Shown here: piece by piece, positions 13,001 through 24,749 of the stretch | How the letters are laid out: each line of letters begins with the position of its first letter | How positions within the stretch are numbered: position 1 is the first letter of the stretch | Assembly (NCBI GenBank): GCA_039720395.1 | Contig: CM077826.1 | Location: 39,746,587 to 39,810,586 of the forward strand | Direction of reading: 5' to 3' | DNA length: 64,000 nt | Source: Liquidambar formosana | Taxonomy: Eukaryota > Streptophyta > Magnoliopsida > Saxifragales > Altingiaceae | Made by a program: the position numbers and the translations under genes | Notes under the pieces: generated by a model | What the model saw: only the letters and a program-made list of their open reading frames with translations | The model's database searches: none | Told to the model about the DNA's origin: nothing

Positions 13001-16000
13001 AATATAGCAAGAGCAGCTGATCTGCGATCAAAATAGTGAATGAAACCATAGGATGACTGCATAGACCAGTGAGGATGGAGATGTCAATAGTATGATAATA
13101 AGCTAGCCAGGTTAATAAAGAAAATGTCAAACTAACAATCCAAAACTTATTACAAGCATCAATTATAGAGAAGTATGCCAACTGATACAATCAGGAGAAC
13201 TGGAAAAACTAAGCACACAATAAAGACCATACCTTCTCCTTTCTAATAAGCTTACAGCCTTCAACAGGACCAGTACTTGAGAAAACTTCTTGAAGAAGTG
13301 GTTCTGTTACCTGTGTATGGATATTCCCCACATACCTGCATTTTCTCAAAAATAAAGAATGATGTTTAAAAAAAATAATAATAATAATAAAATAGAAGGG
13401 TCAACGAATAAAATAAATTGAGCTACAAAGATATATTTCAAAAGATGAGAGATAACAAACAAGTAAACATCACTTAATTGAACATTCTTTAAATGATTTT
13501 TTAAAGGGAATGCATAGATGAGAATAAAGTGATAATAATGGAAATAATATCAATAATTTAAAACCCGGGACATTCGATGAAGACAGAAAACAGCCACGAA
13601 TATTTCATACTTAAGAAAGATAAAGGGGTGGTGCCAGTTGCATAAACATGCAGGTGAAGCAAAAAAACACAACCAAAAACAAAAAACAAAAAAAACAAAA
13701 AACAAAAGAAACGGAATAAAAAGAAAAAAGAAAAAAGGCCAGACAAACACTCACACACTGCGGCATGTACTGGGATCAAAACCAGGAGGCAGGTTTCCAC
13801 TTGGGATTGGCTCTATCTGCAAAATAAAAAAGTTGAAAAGAAAAGAAAATAAAGGAAAAAAGAACAAAATAAAATAAAAGGAGGAAGTTCCTATTTCCTA
13901 CCTCATCTACCCACTTCGAGAGTATTTTCAAACCCCAAAAAAATTATTCTAGACGGTATCCATAACAAAAACTGGCAGCAAAAAACAAAATACTGACACT
14001 TCCCAAGGAAAATAAGTAACTTCAAGACATACTTTACAGATTAAAATATTTCTAAATGTGAATTATACCATTGGTGAGAGTGACCATTATGTGTTATTTT
14101 TAGTTAAAAATTCAATCCAGCAACTTTATTAACACTTATAGGACACCAATATAGTTGATATGCACAAGACACAAACTCACAGAATGCTAGCAAATGACAG
14201 TGCATTTAGCATCAATTTCTCATTCAAGTTTTCCATTTTACAGCATATGGTGCCCAAAGCATATAGAACAAAGGTGACAAAATTAAATTATTAACTTCTG
14301 TGGGTTGGAGAGAATTCCTTTTGCAGTTCTGATTACATTTCAAGCTTGGAAAATACCAAAAGTTCAAATATAAAGTGCCAAACTAATAATGCGATATTCA
14401 TGTTATGATCTTTTCTCCTAATGCTCACTCTATACACTTGATAAAAGAAACTACATGCCGGTTCTAACCCCCAGGATATGATCCCTTGTTCAAAAAGGTA
14501 ACTTTATCATTTCTACATCTCAAAAAAAGGGAATAAAATCAATCAATCAATCAATCCTAACTGCCCTCCCCTTTATTGCGGTATCCCTTTGAGAATGGTC
14601 ATAATATAAATCTTAAGAGTAGTGAAATGTAGTATGATTGTCCTTGCAGTCGTCCGGATCTATCCTCCGATTCTACTATCATTGTATCATATTGTTTCGT
14701 CTTCAGGTCAGCGTTCGAATCTACCTTTCGATCCAGTGCAGCGCACCTGTATTTCTTTTCTAGTCCCTTGCTATTATTAGCTTCCTAGTATCCTATCTAC
14801 CTTGATGGTGTACGAGGTTAGCTGTGGTACTGGATAAGAACTCCCTCGCTTCTATAAAGAAGAAGAATAACAGCCTTCACTTCTATACTGGATAAGAATA
14901 ACTTGCAGCAGGCAATCAAACTCAGGAACAGGCAGTAAGGCTTTCTAGAGTATTAGACTGCGTCTTCAGGTACGTATATTGGTGATTCCTCATCTGATTC
15001 CCTAAACATGAAATTATCCAGGCTAATCCTTATCCTTAAAGATTCTCTGGGCAAAGGACATAGAACTACGGCTCGACTTGATGTCCAAACAAAAAGGCTA
15101 CGTAGTGCAGCTTGGGGGAAGCCCAGGTCCAGTAAAGTTAGGGGCAGTCGTCCAGTAGCGGAGGATAGTAAGATAGTAGGATAATTAGCCTACGCTACAA
15201 GCAGCACGTTGTTCCTACCCCTTAACCTACCTTATCTTAGGGGAAAATAAGGAGAATCTTTAGTAGTTCGCTTTTCAATTAAGATATTTATTGCTTTTGC
15301 CGCTCCTAAGAGAAAGATACACGTGCTTGTTATAAGTAGATGTAGATGTAAAGGTGCCTAAGGAACCGCCCTAACCCCCTTAAATACGTTGTTAGAGGCA
15401 TTGGCTATTCGTAGATCTGTTATACAAGTGATTTAGCTACTTTCAACTCTTCAGTGAGTCTTGCTATCTCCCAGTTGTAACTGTACCTTGTGGACTCTAA
15501 CAAGCTCTCTTCGCTTCTCCTGGCTTAAACACGCCAGTAGCTAGACCCCTGACCTATCGGTCAGTAGCTTAACCCCTCTAACAAGCAGGTGAACCACCTC
15601 ATGTTGTTAGTTTGCTCTCATGGACCGATTGTGCTACTTTCAACCCTGAGTAACGGGTGTTAGGTGAGAGGATACCTGCAGAACCGTTTAATTGTGGAAC
15701 AAGCTACGCATGTTACATGTCCTTTAAAGCTACAGTTCCTTAACCCATATTAAATGAAAGCACCTTTTGGTTGGGCTTCTTTTGAAAGCACCAATTAGGT
15801 CGTTAACCCATCTCCTAATGCTCACTTTATGTTAAGAGTGATTTGATTTGCACTTTATCTCTTGGATAAAATGAGTCTTTGCTTGCTAGTAAGAGCCGAC
15901 ACCAACTTTTTATTGTGAGTTTACCTATCTTTACAATAGATAGTGAGTTACTTTTATTTGTGTACCTCCACTGATTTTCTAGGGGTCCTGGCCATGTGGA

Positions 16001-17259
16001 CACATACAACATTCTAACTCATTCTAGGAGTAGTCATGTGGCTTACGTGGACATTTTCATCATTTGATGCGTACTCAATGGCCATAAACTTGATTTGGCT
16101 CACCTAATTCTTCACTACATAAATCACTTCTTCAAGAAAATTAAAGGTGCATTGCCATATGGTATGGCTCTTACTTCTGTGTTCGAGTACTTCTGTGTCC
16201 CATTTGAGAATAAGTCACAGAAATATGAGGCATCGCACAATGACATCTATTCTGCCACTACCCTCAAAATGACAGGATACACAATGACAAAGGAAGGTTT
16301 AGTCAGCATGGGCAAGCATTGCCACACACAAGCCAATGTGAACGGTGTCGTGGCCATGACGTGCGTCTGCATGGGCTAGCAATGCAATGCCTAACCTCCA
16401 TAGTGCACAAGCAAGGCGTGGGACTGTAAAGCCCTAGCTTTTGGGACCCTGTCCTTGAAAAGATTCTAAGAGATTGAGACATATTTCACTTGGTGGTAGG
16501 ATCCCTCTCATTCAATCTTGCTTGGCTAGCATTCCCACTTATTTCATGTCCCTGTTCAATTAGGTATTGAAGAAGATACAACAAGACGGCTAAATGCACC
16601 TTTGAAGATGAAAATCAAAATCAAAATCAAAATCAAAAAAGTCAGGAGGAAGTTTGAATATCACTTCTGCCGCCTGATTCTGCTCAACTAGAGGTAGAGG
16701 TTCAGGATCCTTTCTGGCATATATGGTTCGCAGACTTAAATTCTCCCCCAAAAAAAGGCACCAGGCAAGAACAAGAGAGTTAACAAATAATTTCAAACAA
16801 AAAAACCATAGCTTTCAAAGCAGCCAATGAGAAGCAAAACTCAGAGAATGACCAAAACAAAATTTTAAAAGAAATCAGTATAAAAACCCAAACCCTAAAA
16901 TTTAAAATTTAAAATATAAAACAGCTTTCAACAAGCCAATCTATGCATACAAACATAACTCGGAGGTCAACCATGCGGGAAATAAAAAAAAAAGGTTTGT
17001 TCGAATTCCAAAACCCTAAATTTGAATAACCGAATCCTGAAAATACAAGAACACGACTCGAAGATCAATATTACAAACAAAGCGAACCAAAAGGAGAGAC
17101 GAAATCATAATCACATCTGTCATCGAAAGCGATAACATGAGGATCAAAGAGTCGAACCTGAGGCGGGGCTAAGAGGCCAGGGTGGTAGAGGGACTGTTGC
17201 TGAAGGAGAGCTTGCTGCATCAAGGCCTGTTGTTGTTGCTTCAGCCTCTGATGCTGCAT
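7137..17259 (-). CDS. UBP1B: UBP1-type oligouridylate-binding protein, three RRMs, complete
   Basis: This is a plant TIA-1-like RNA-binding protein that binds U-rich pre-mRNA and 3' UTRs and is found in the nucleus and stress granules. There are twelve coding exons: 17259-17158, 13816-13755, 13335-13233, 13056-12980, 12908-12847, 12741-12654, 12473-12398, 12310-12280, 9808-9689, 9298-9213, 8199-8023 and 7421-7137. They join in frame to 422 residues. The N-terminus is the family's Q-rich start ([16 protein letters not shown]). RRM1 begins near residue 54 (RNP2 VYVGNI, RNP1 SYGFIHYF at 91-98). RRM2 begins near 138 ([14 protein letters not shown] at 179-186) and RRM3 near 261 ([14 protein letters not shown] at 296-303). 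The C-terminus ends [10 protein letters not shown], as in Arabidopsis UBP1 proteins. Eleven introns are bounded by GT-AG except intron 10, which starts with GC (AG|GCAAGA). Intron 1 (3.3 kb) and intron 8 (2.5 kb) are swollen with repeats. The paralogue letter (B rather than A or C) is a guess. Confidence 0.95.
8541..9125. mobile_element. Foldback element in UBP1 intron 10, interrupted by a SINE
   Basis: The left arm (about 8590-8648 plus 8823-8870) is nearly the reverse complement of the right arm (about 9030-9125). Both contain AACTCCATCTATGACTCA or its complement, and AAGGCTATCTAATC or its complement. The left arm is split by a SINE at 8661-8810. Outside the left arm, 8541-8590 matches a dispersed repeat (GATATAAGTT...GGGGGTTGTACC) seen at 37.4, 37.8, 49.1, 50.3 and 50.8 kb. 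The exact outer ends are uncertain. Confidence 0.75.
8661..8810 (-). mobile_element. Short tRNA-derived SINE nested in the foldback
   Basis: On the minus strand there is an A-box-like TGGGTCTAATGGC, a B-box-like GGTTTTGACTCC, a (GT)n stretch and an A-rich 3' tail. It is flanked by a perfect 12-bp duplication, CAAACCCACCTT, at 8649-8660 and 8811-8822. Removing the element and one copy of the duplication restores continuity of the foldback's left arm, which confirms the insertion boundaries. Confidence 0.82.
9809..12279. other. UBP1 intron 8, repeat-rich (2.5 kb)
   Basis: It holds a T(21)G(27) homopolymer junction at 10010-10057. Two copies of a roughly 100-bp segment follow, at about 10480-10610 and 10630-10740, both containing TCCACTCAC or TCCACTCACTACC and AACAAATCA. 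A possible LTR-like or promoter-like stretch lies around 11200-11450. No coding exon is seen between exons 8 and 9. Confidence 0.6.
14565..15780. other. Organelle-like (probably mitochondrial) DNA insert in UBP1 intron 1
   Basis: Base composition and word use change sharply here. Lines counted by hand run about 42 to 53 percent GC (for example 14761-14820, 15361-15420, 15541-15600), while neighbouring intron DNA is clearly more AT-rich. The text lacks A and T homopolymers and resembles plant mitochondrial intergenic DNA (for example GGAACCGCCCTAACCCCC, CCCCTGACCTATCGGTCAG). No organellar gene was recognised. A 16-base direct repeat, TCTCCTAATGCTCACT, lies outside it at 14414-14429 and 15811-15826. 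The origin is inference. Confidence 0.5.
16095..16379 (+). pseudogene. Decayed plant transposon protein fragment
   Basis: The frame includes [19 protein letters not shown] and, further on, [18 protein letters not shown]. The pattern LPYGM-hydrophobic-T-x-I/V-F-x-x-F, followed about 25 residues later by xTLxxMGY, is typical of the putative plant transposon domain often found in Ty3-type gag/plant transposon proteins. The preceding frame is broken by stops and the rest of the element is missing, so it is a relic inside UBP1 intron 1. Confidence 0.5.
16488..16562 (+). pseudogene. LINE reverse-transcriptase scrap
   Basis: A short frame reads [19 protein letters not shown], then MSLFN and a stop. 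This matches the C-terminal end of plant L1-type reverse transcriptase domains (consensus-like GGRLxLIxSVLxSxPxYxxSLF). It is too short and broken to be functional. Confidence 0.55.
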
Positions 17260-17422
17260 TTTCCTGGAGATTTTCCGTCAAAATCGGTTTTTTTTCCCTA
17301 GAAAGTGTTGGCTTAGGGTTAGAGGCTTCGAGCGCGAACACGAAGGCCCTTCGAGAAAATGAGGAAGCGGGGAGAGAGATATACCTCTAAAAAAAGAGGG
17401 AGCACCTAGTCCCATTGTGGGG

Positions 17423-17430
17423 TATTTATA
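17423..17430 (-). promoter_or_regulatory. TATA box candidate of UBP1
   Basis: TATAAATA on the minus strand, 164 bases upstream of the UBP1 start codon. This would put transcription start near 17395. Between it and the start codon, AACCCTAAGCC on the minus strand is a telo-box-like motif common in genes for RNA-binding and translation proteins. Confidence 0.55.
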
Positions 17431-17644
17431 GAAGGGGTTCAACCTTTACTAAGCCCAGCAACAGTAATTCTCGGGCTTTTGGAGGAGAGTAACGATAAGA
17501 TTACCTGCATTTGTTTGCACCCTGTCAAGATTATCCCATTAGAAATTGCCGTGTAAGAATGTCCTTAAACAATCGATTGTTTTGATAGAAGTTACCCCCT
17601 TTTTTTTCTTTTTTTTTTTTCTGATTGGAAGATGGAAGTTACTT

Positions 17645-17878
17645 TTGCGGTCTATTTGGTTCATGAATTCTACTAAGGAAAAAAAAAAAAAAAAAAAAAA
17701 AAAGAAAAAAAATGAGGAAAAAAGAAAATGAAAAGAAAAGATAAAATCATATCAAGCCAAAATAATTCCAATTCTTATTTTTCTTCCAATTCTCCACTGC
17801 AACCAAATAAAGAAAAGTACAATTCTTTATATTTCATTTTTTTTCCTTTGATAAAATCCGCGAACCAAATAGAGCCTT
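17645..17878. mobile_element. Tourist-like MITE copy
   Basis: The left end GGTCTATTTGGTTCATGAA and the right end, read inwards, GGCTCTATTTGGTTCGCGGA are inverted copies of the family end seen at 19514, 32891 and 35271. TTA follows the right end; the left duplication is not clean. The interior is an A-rich low-complexity stretch. Confidence 0.6.
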
Positions 17879-17959
17879 AAACTCCTTTTTCAGGTTAAAA
17901 TTACACGAAATGTCAGTTTTACATGATTTTTCAACTATAAAATTGAATAAATAACCCTA

Positions 17960-18345
17960 AGAACTTCTTCAATGATACTAGCTATTTTTTTACTATATTA
18001 ACTAGCAAAATGATATTTTTTTTAAATAATTAGCTAACTATTCAAGTGAGTACTCCAAGAATATTAATTATTTTTTAACTATTTCAAAATTTTTATTCAT
18101 AATCTTTCTTTTTTTAATCATTTAGTGGAGAGATAAAAAAAATAATAATAATAATGCATAAAGAGAGGACAAGTGTCACTCTTTTAACTAAAAATAATTT
18201 AGCTAGTTAATGTTCACTAGTTAAATGTAACTAACTGAAATTAAGATAACTAAAGTAGCTAACCATATAACTAGCCTCTTGAATAAGGAAAAAAGTGTTT
18301 TGACTAATTAAAATACCTAATGGGGGGCCATTGGAGATGCTCTAA
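17960..18345. mobile_element. MITE of the GAGCATCTCCAATGG family
   Basis: The right end reads GGCCATTGGAGATGCTCTAA. The left end (CTTCTTCAATGATACTAGC) is its degraded counterpart, and the interior repeats TAGCTA-type words. Related copies lie at 52411-53030 and 53015-53405. Confidence 0.5.
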
Positions 18346-18967
18346 AACTATTAAATTGACACTTTTGAGCCATGCATCCTTTTTTTTGTTAAAAAAATTC
18401 AAAGTAAACTATATGAGCATTACGGATAACATTCAACAAATTTAATGCATAACTAGACTTTGATAATTTCTTTAAGCGCCAAATTTGATGAAAATAAATC
18501 ATAAATTAAAAACAAAAATAAAATAAAATAAACATGATGAAAATGTGCATTAAATTTGACAAAGTGGACAAAGTGTTACAATTTTATAATTGAGAGAGTT
18601 TTATGTTTAGTTCTGATGCTCTGGAAAGCTTTGTGAAACTAATTTATAGTTCAAGAAGTTTCATGTAATTCACTCTCATGCTTTATGTCAAGTCACTGTC
18701 AAAAATCTCATTGTTGTTTTCATAATGTGATTGGAATTTAATTAATCAAATGACTAAAATCATTTAACTCATTGAATTTATAGGATATAATATGTTCAAC
18801 ATGACCACCATTTGATACAATTTGATAGGTTTGAATAATTTTTTGAGATAATGAGGCCCACTTATGAGGTAACATGGAAGGGGAATAGAATCATTTTCAC
18901 TAATTGGTAGGCTCCACATGGTATGAATGGTTAAGATTTTACTGGACCATCTAGTAAATAGAGACAA

Positions 18968-18989
18968 GAACAGAGCTACACTACATGAG

Positions 18990-19021
<32 letters not shown>

Positions 19022-19415
19022 TGGAGGGCAACTGCCTCCCCTGAATTTTTTAATTTCTGTGTTTTATACTTTAACCTTTTCTTAAAATATACATTTGCCA
19101 CAACTGATTTCCTTTAACCCCTATTATTTTTCTTTCCCACCTTCCGAATTTTTATTTTTTTTCTTGATATAAAACACTTAATTGTAAATAATAATGAAGC
19201 AATACTGTATAACACTTTAAAAAAATGGGACCTCACCAATGACGATTGTAAATGTAATAAACTAAAACATAATTTATCAATGAATTATAACTTTTTGTAA
19301 TTTTTTATACCTCAAAATAACATGATAAGAAAATTTTTTGAATTAAAGCTTTCTCGATTTTTGAATTTGGATAAAATTCGCCACCCCTGAACTAAATTCC
19401 TGGCTCCGTCCTTAG
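18968..19415. mobile_element. Unclassified transposon fragment
   Basis: It begins near a 29-base G run (18993-19021) followed by GGGCAACTGCCTCCCCTG, and ends CACCCCTGAACTAAATTCC then TGGCTCCGTCC. These phrases recur as ends or interiors of plant retroelements. I could not fix ends or a class. Confidence 0.35.
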
Positions 19416-19513
19416 ATAGAGAGAAACTATCACAACCCGGAAAATAGGCCTTGATGTGTCAATTATAAATTATATAGAATTTGCGGATGGTTTGTAATTA
19501 AAATCATAATTTA

Positions 19514-20920
19514 CCCTCTATTTGGTTTGCGGATTTCACTAGGGAAAGAAAAATGGAGGAAAAAAAAATGAAAAAGAAAGAAAATGTGTGGAAAATATAA
19601 AATTTTCTTGCGTTTGGTTGTCTAAGAAAAATAAGAGGAAAGAAAAGTGAATTCTTATGAAAAATGATTTATTATGTTTGGTTGTTGAGGGAAAAACAAA
19701 AGGAAAGGAAAATCTGTTGTTATATTAGAAAGGAAGAAAATAGTCGGACTGTTCATCTTCATCCAACCATTTTTCATTCAAATCGACACTATAATAGTAC
19801 TGCTTTTTTCTCCTTTGATCCTCCTTTTTCACATTTCATATCCTACTCATCCCATCTTATGAAGCATGAACAAGACACGCAACACGAGTACAACACTATA
19901 TGGAGACCCCTGACAATATAATTTTTAAAAAATTTAAGACACCAGACGGCAAGAATATGATAATAAATAAATATTTTATATATTTATAATTATATATATA
20001 ATTTTATACAATGTTTTAAAAATTACATTAGAACGTTTTTGCGCCTACCATAAAAAGCACATGACATATTGTACAATATAAATGCTTTAAGCCAGAACCC
20101 GTTTTCAAAAACTAACAATTAGGTGCCACAACTTAGAAGGGGTGGTTCTCCAACAAAAGAAGACCCATGCCATCTACCAGCAAACAACGCCATCAGCCAT
20201 ACCGTGTCAACACATGACTTCTCTCTACTCACTCTGGTCACTCCTCTCTATCCACGACTTCCTCGTGCTTCTTCTCAACCTTAACAGTAACGGTGAGTTC
20301 CTCTTCCTCTTCAATCCTTCATTTCTTCCCCCTTCTTCTCTTTTGATATATGTAAAATCTCATATTTCTCTATCAATACCATTGTCCTCTCTGTTCAGGT
20401 GCTGCTGGTAGAGGTTTGTACAGATTTTTGGAGGAGTAGCTGGTTATCCTTCTCGCTATTGAGCGGAGGTCATTGATCAGAATCAATGATTCAAAGTCAT
20501 TCATTGGAGGAAATGGCCATTGATTGAGTAAGATTGCAGGGGGTCGCTTATCGGAGTCCAACAAATGTGATCGGTGCTCAGATGTTAACGGAGGCCATCA
20601 ATCGGAGGTTATTAGAAGTCGGTGGTTCACCATGGGAGGACGTAATATGGAAAGAAGCGAGGTGAGAGAGAGTAGGAGAAGTGTTTCTATTTTGCAAGGA
20701 GACGCTAAGAGATCAAGAATGCAGCCTGATAAAATTTTCCCAAAGTTTTTCACAAGCTTTCCTTACAATTTTAAACGGAAAATAAAATTGGCATTTTCTC
20801 CCCTATTTTCCTTGATACTTTTTCTCCCTCTATTTTTTTATTGCAACCAAACAAAAGAAAATAGAATCCTTCGTATTTTTGTTTCCTTTCCCTTACATTT
20901 TCCGTGAACCAAACACAGCG
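19514..20920. mobile_element. PIF/Harbinger (Tourist-like) element, 1.4 kb, nested in the solo LTR
   Basis: The ends are CCCTCTATTTGGTTTGCGGA and, read inwards from the right, CGCTGTGTTTGGTTCACGGA. They are flanked by TTA at 19511-19513 and 20921-20923. The interior has short open frames but no DDE transposase motif, so it is non-autonomous. The same ends define copies at 32891-33560 and 35271-35487. Confidence 0.8.
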
Positions 20921-22300
20921 TTAAAGAAATATTTTTAAGAAAATCTAGCATGGTCCCATTTGTAAATAAAACATTCCAAGTTCTCAACTTTTAAAACCTG
21001 TAGAATTTAAACAGAATTCATAACCATTCACAGTTCAAAATATAAAATTTTAAACTGGCATTCAATCCCATAAGGTTCTACCATTAATATATACATATAA
21101 AGTACAAAAGTATATTTAAATACTATACAGACCATAAATAATACATTCATTCATCATGAAATGCCCATGCTAACCCTGATGTGATGCCTCCTCATATGAG
21201 TCATCATTACCTTACTCATAATTTGCGAAAAATGTTTTAAAAATAGGCGTGAGTAAAAACTCAGTAGATTACATTTTTCAAAACTGTATAACAAGGTTTT
21301 AAAACCATTTTTAGCATTTAAACAAAATGATATAGAAAGGGGTTACAAATCACAAATTTTAAAACAAATACGGAAGAACATGTAAGTCATCCATAACGTA
21401 ATCCACCCGCCATATCTGGCAATCCATAACATCATCCGCTATATTCGGCAATCTATAACATCAGTCTCATAAATTGAATAATCCTCCCCAGGTCATGTGG
21501 GGCCCTCACGCGTGGAAATAAGAGAAAACACTATGGATCCCTACATGGGTTCAGAAAGTAATCTCATCATAAGGAAATACCATAGATCCTACTTGAATCT
21601 AGAAAGTTACCTCATTTCAGGAACACTACGGTCGTTGAGACCAGAAAGTACCCCTTATCATCACATCCATTTACCTGTAAATCTCCCAAAACATTTTCAA
21701 CTTTAATGGTAAAGATATGGGTTTTCAACACTTGTATAAAAGTGAACCCCAAAGTTCAATTACAAGAATTTAACTCATAGGCTTTCAATTCAACCCATTT
21801 AATCCAAAATCATATAAGGATTTGGAATACAACATGATTATAACTGAATAGGGTGTAAAACAAAACCTTAACTTTCCCAAATGTATGAATTTTTAAGAAA
21901 TTGAAACCCCAAACCCATGTAAACATGTATCATATCATGTAAACATGCAAAAACCTATGATGATGTTATAAATCATGAATATAATAATCTACAACCATGA
22001 AAAATGTACCTACCTCTCAAATGGAAACTAGAATCACAACCCAAAGGGTGTACACACGTAGGTCGGAGTGGAAATCACAAAATTGAAGATCTATGGGGTC
22101 GCATGCTTCATCCATGGTCTCCTCTTTCTCTCTTAGCCGTTCTCTTTCTCTCTCTCTTCTCCTCTCTTTCTCTTTCTATTTCAGCGGAGAAAGTGTAGAA
22201 ATAGGAGAAAAATTTGTGGGTTAGGGTTATATAGATAAAGGGGCAAAAAGGTCATTCCAGCAAAATAAAAATCTCATTTCAGACCATTCTCGCAAGGTTT

Positions 22301-22601
22301 AGTCAACTACATGTGTGGTGTAGTCGACTATATCAAGGGTGCAGTCGACTATATCATACATTTAGTCAACTAAACTCCCAATTTTTTGTAAAAATTGATA
22401 TTTCATCTATTCTAATCAACAATAACTAATGATGTAGTTGACTAAACCTTCCAGAAACCTATTCTAGAATTTGTAGTCAATTACATGTGTGGTGTAGTCG
22501 ACTATATCAAGGGTGTAGTCGACTACATCATACATTTAGTCAACTAAACTCCCAATTTTTTGTAAAAATTGATATTTCATCTATTCTAATCAACAATAAC
22601 T
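22301..22601 (+). repeat. 127-bp tandem duplication with TAGTCGACTA palindromes
   Basis: Segment 22301-22427 is repeated at 22475-22601 (offset 174) with a handful of differences. Each copy has palindromic TAGTCGACTA words and looser versions (TAGTCAACTA, TAGTTGACTA). It lies within the solo LTR. Confidence 0.85.
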
Positions 22602-22726
22602 TCCCAAATACTCAAAATTAAGCTATAATAGCTCATTAATACATTCTTTAATCACAATATAGCTCCAACAACTTCATACATCAAGTGTTGGATTCTTACA
22701 ACAACATTCTAGGCCATTACAGAAAC

Positions 22727-24000
22727 CTTTTCCCATAGAATAAGGTATGATCAAGAAGGTAGTGGATCTCCATTCATATGATCCAGATTTTACTGAACCA
22801 TTTAGTAAATGGAAAGAAGCATTTCCTCGTGGAATGAGTCATAATCAAGAAGGTGGAGAATTTCCAATCAATAAGTTGAGGTAGTGCACGAATTTTTGGC
22901 TTTCTTAGTCATGCCAGCTCATTGCATACATCTTCCATAGAATTAGGTCCAATCAACATTTAAAAACTATTGGGACCCACTAAACAATGAACGCGTTGTA
23001 TTTTTTAAAAACTTGATATAATTGGATGATATTAACTATTTTATTTTAATAAAATTGTTTAAACATTTGTGAGGCTTATGAAATATTTGTAAGAAGATAA
23101 CAGTTTCAGTATTTTTTTTATTTAGAAAATACAATTTCACCTTCTTAACTTTCACTCACAAACACTTTGCATCTCTCCAGTTTGTTTTCAAACACTTTGA
23201 TCTCCTCATGTTTGGAAGGTGTATATAATCCTAACAACAATTTTACAAATGTATTTTGACCATACATTAGTGAAATACCCATTACAAAAGCATTTTCATC
23301 TAAAAAAATGTTATTTATGGGTCATATGCAACCATTTTTAATCCAAAAAACAAGCAACTAAATAATGGAATGATGTAAGGTGTCATTTTTTAAGAATATT
23401 AGGGGGTCAAAGTGTTTAAAATTAAACAACCTAGAGGCAGACAAAGTATTCATGAGTGAAAGTTGAGGGGGTGAAACTCTATTTTCATTTTATTTATTTA
23501 TTTATTTTAACAATCGATAGACCGCCTAATATAAACAAATGAGTATCAAATTATAAATGTTTCTCCATAAACTTAAATGCGATATCACTCACTTAATAAT
23601 AAGTAAGAAGAATGCCACTAGACTATTATGTCATCGATTGTAAGAGGATAACAATTTCAATTAGAGAATCCATTTTAATTCTTTAATCTTTTAAAATAAG
23701 GACACACTTAATAAGATTTATCATTTAATGTTCTATACGAAGTGAATAACTTTTATGATGCTAATGTGGCCAATTCTACATAAAAAGCATAGAAGAGGGC
23801 ACAAAACAAAAGGCAAAGAATCTTCCATTGCAGTCAATGGACTTCCCAAATAACTAGACTTGACCAATGATGAGAACAATGCAGGTTTGTTTTTTTTTAA
23901 GCTATAGTCATTTGTTAGCCAAATCACCCATTCTTCCCAATTACAGGAAAAGAGCCAATTTTGTTGTTGCAATGTCTAAAAATTAACAAAATGTAGCTTC
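22727..24000. other. Intergenic DNA, nothing recognised
   Basis: AT-rich sequence without a coding region, clear inverted repeat or transposon end that I can support. Confidence 0.5.
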
Positions 24001-24003
24001 TTA

Positions 24004-24718
24004 GGCTATATTTGTTATGAGGGAATGAGAGAGGGAATGGAATGGTGATTCCATTTTCCAAAAAAAAAGTGAGTGTTTAGTTGCACAAGGGAATGGAATG
24101 CCTATTCCCTTCTGGAAGTCTATTTCCTTCAATGAGGGAATAGCTATTCCTTCCTAAGGAATAAAAATCATTAAAAATGGGTCCACCTATGCTTTTTCAT
24201 TCCATTCCCACCCTTTACCAAACATTGGGATGGAATGGGGCCCTATTTGAGGAACTCCACTATGCTGGCTTGGGGATGGTTGTTCGAGATTGGGAGGGTC
24301 AAATTATTGCTGTTAGATCCAAGAAAATTGTTGGTAGTTTCTCGACAACAGTTGTGGAAGCCATGGCAGTTCGCTATGCAATGGGATTGTCATGGGATTT
24401 GAGTTTGCATTCTGTGGATGTTGAGGGGGACAACTTGGAGGTCATTAATGCTGATTTTAGTAATCAAATGGCCTTGCTTACTCCCTTGGGTATGATTATT
24501 GAGGATATCCAATGTGATGTTCTCAATTTTTTTTAATGTGGTGACTTTCTTTCATGTCCGTCGTGATGGGAATGCGATAACTCATACTCTCGCAAGGCAC
24601 GCTAAAGATATTGAGGATTTTTGTGTTTGGATTGAGGAAGGCCCAGACTTTATTCAAGACCAATTTCTTGTTGATTTACATCTAAATTCTAGTTAATATA
24701 AAACCCTGATCGTTTCTC

Positions 24719-24749
<31 letters not shown>

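Larger units (their letters stand above)
13817..17157. other. UBP1 intron 1 with foreign and transposon-derived inserts (3.3 kb)
   Basis: The intron separates the Q-rich N-terminal exon from the exon that starts [12 protein letters not shown]. It contains the organelle-like segment (about 14565-15780), a decayed transposon ORF (16095-16379), a LINE RT scrap (16488-16562) and a short AATCAA microsatellite (16609-16638). Confidence 0.85.
19428..22721 (+). mobile_element. Solo LTR (Ty3-like) with 5-bp duplication, carrying a nested element
   Basis: The unit starts TATCACAACCCGGAAAATAG, a TGTCACAACCCGG-type LTR start with TG changed to TA, and ends CTAGGCCATTACA. It is flanked by GAAAC at 19423-19427 and 22722-22726. 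A 1.4-kb Tourist-like element sits near the left end (19514-20920). The LTR itself is therefore about 1.9 kb. No internal retrotransposon genes follow, so it is a recombined solo LTR. The Ty3 assignment rests on the style of the start sequence and is inference. Confidence 0.72.

Noticed and set aside
13550..13877. Frames around UBP1 exon 2 on both strands
   Set aside because: Low-complexity (A-rich or T-rich) intron frames overlapping the true 62-base exon in another frame.
16590..16796. Possible extra exon in UBP1 intron 1
   Set aside because: The FDFDFDF part comes from an AATCAA microsatellite, and the exon 1 to exon 2 junction already gives the conserved protein without it.
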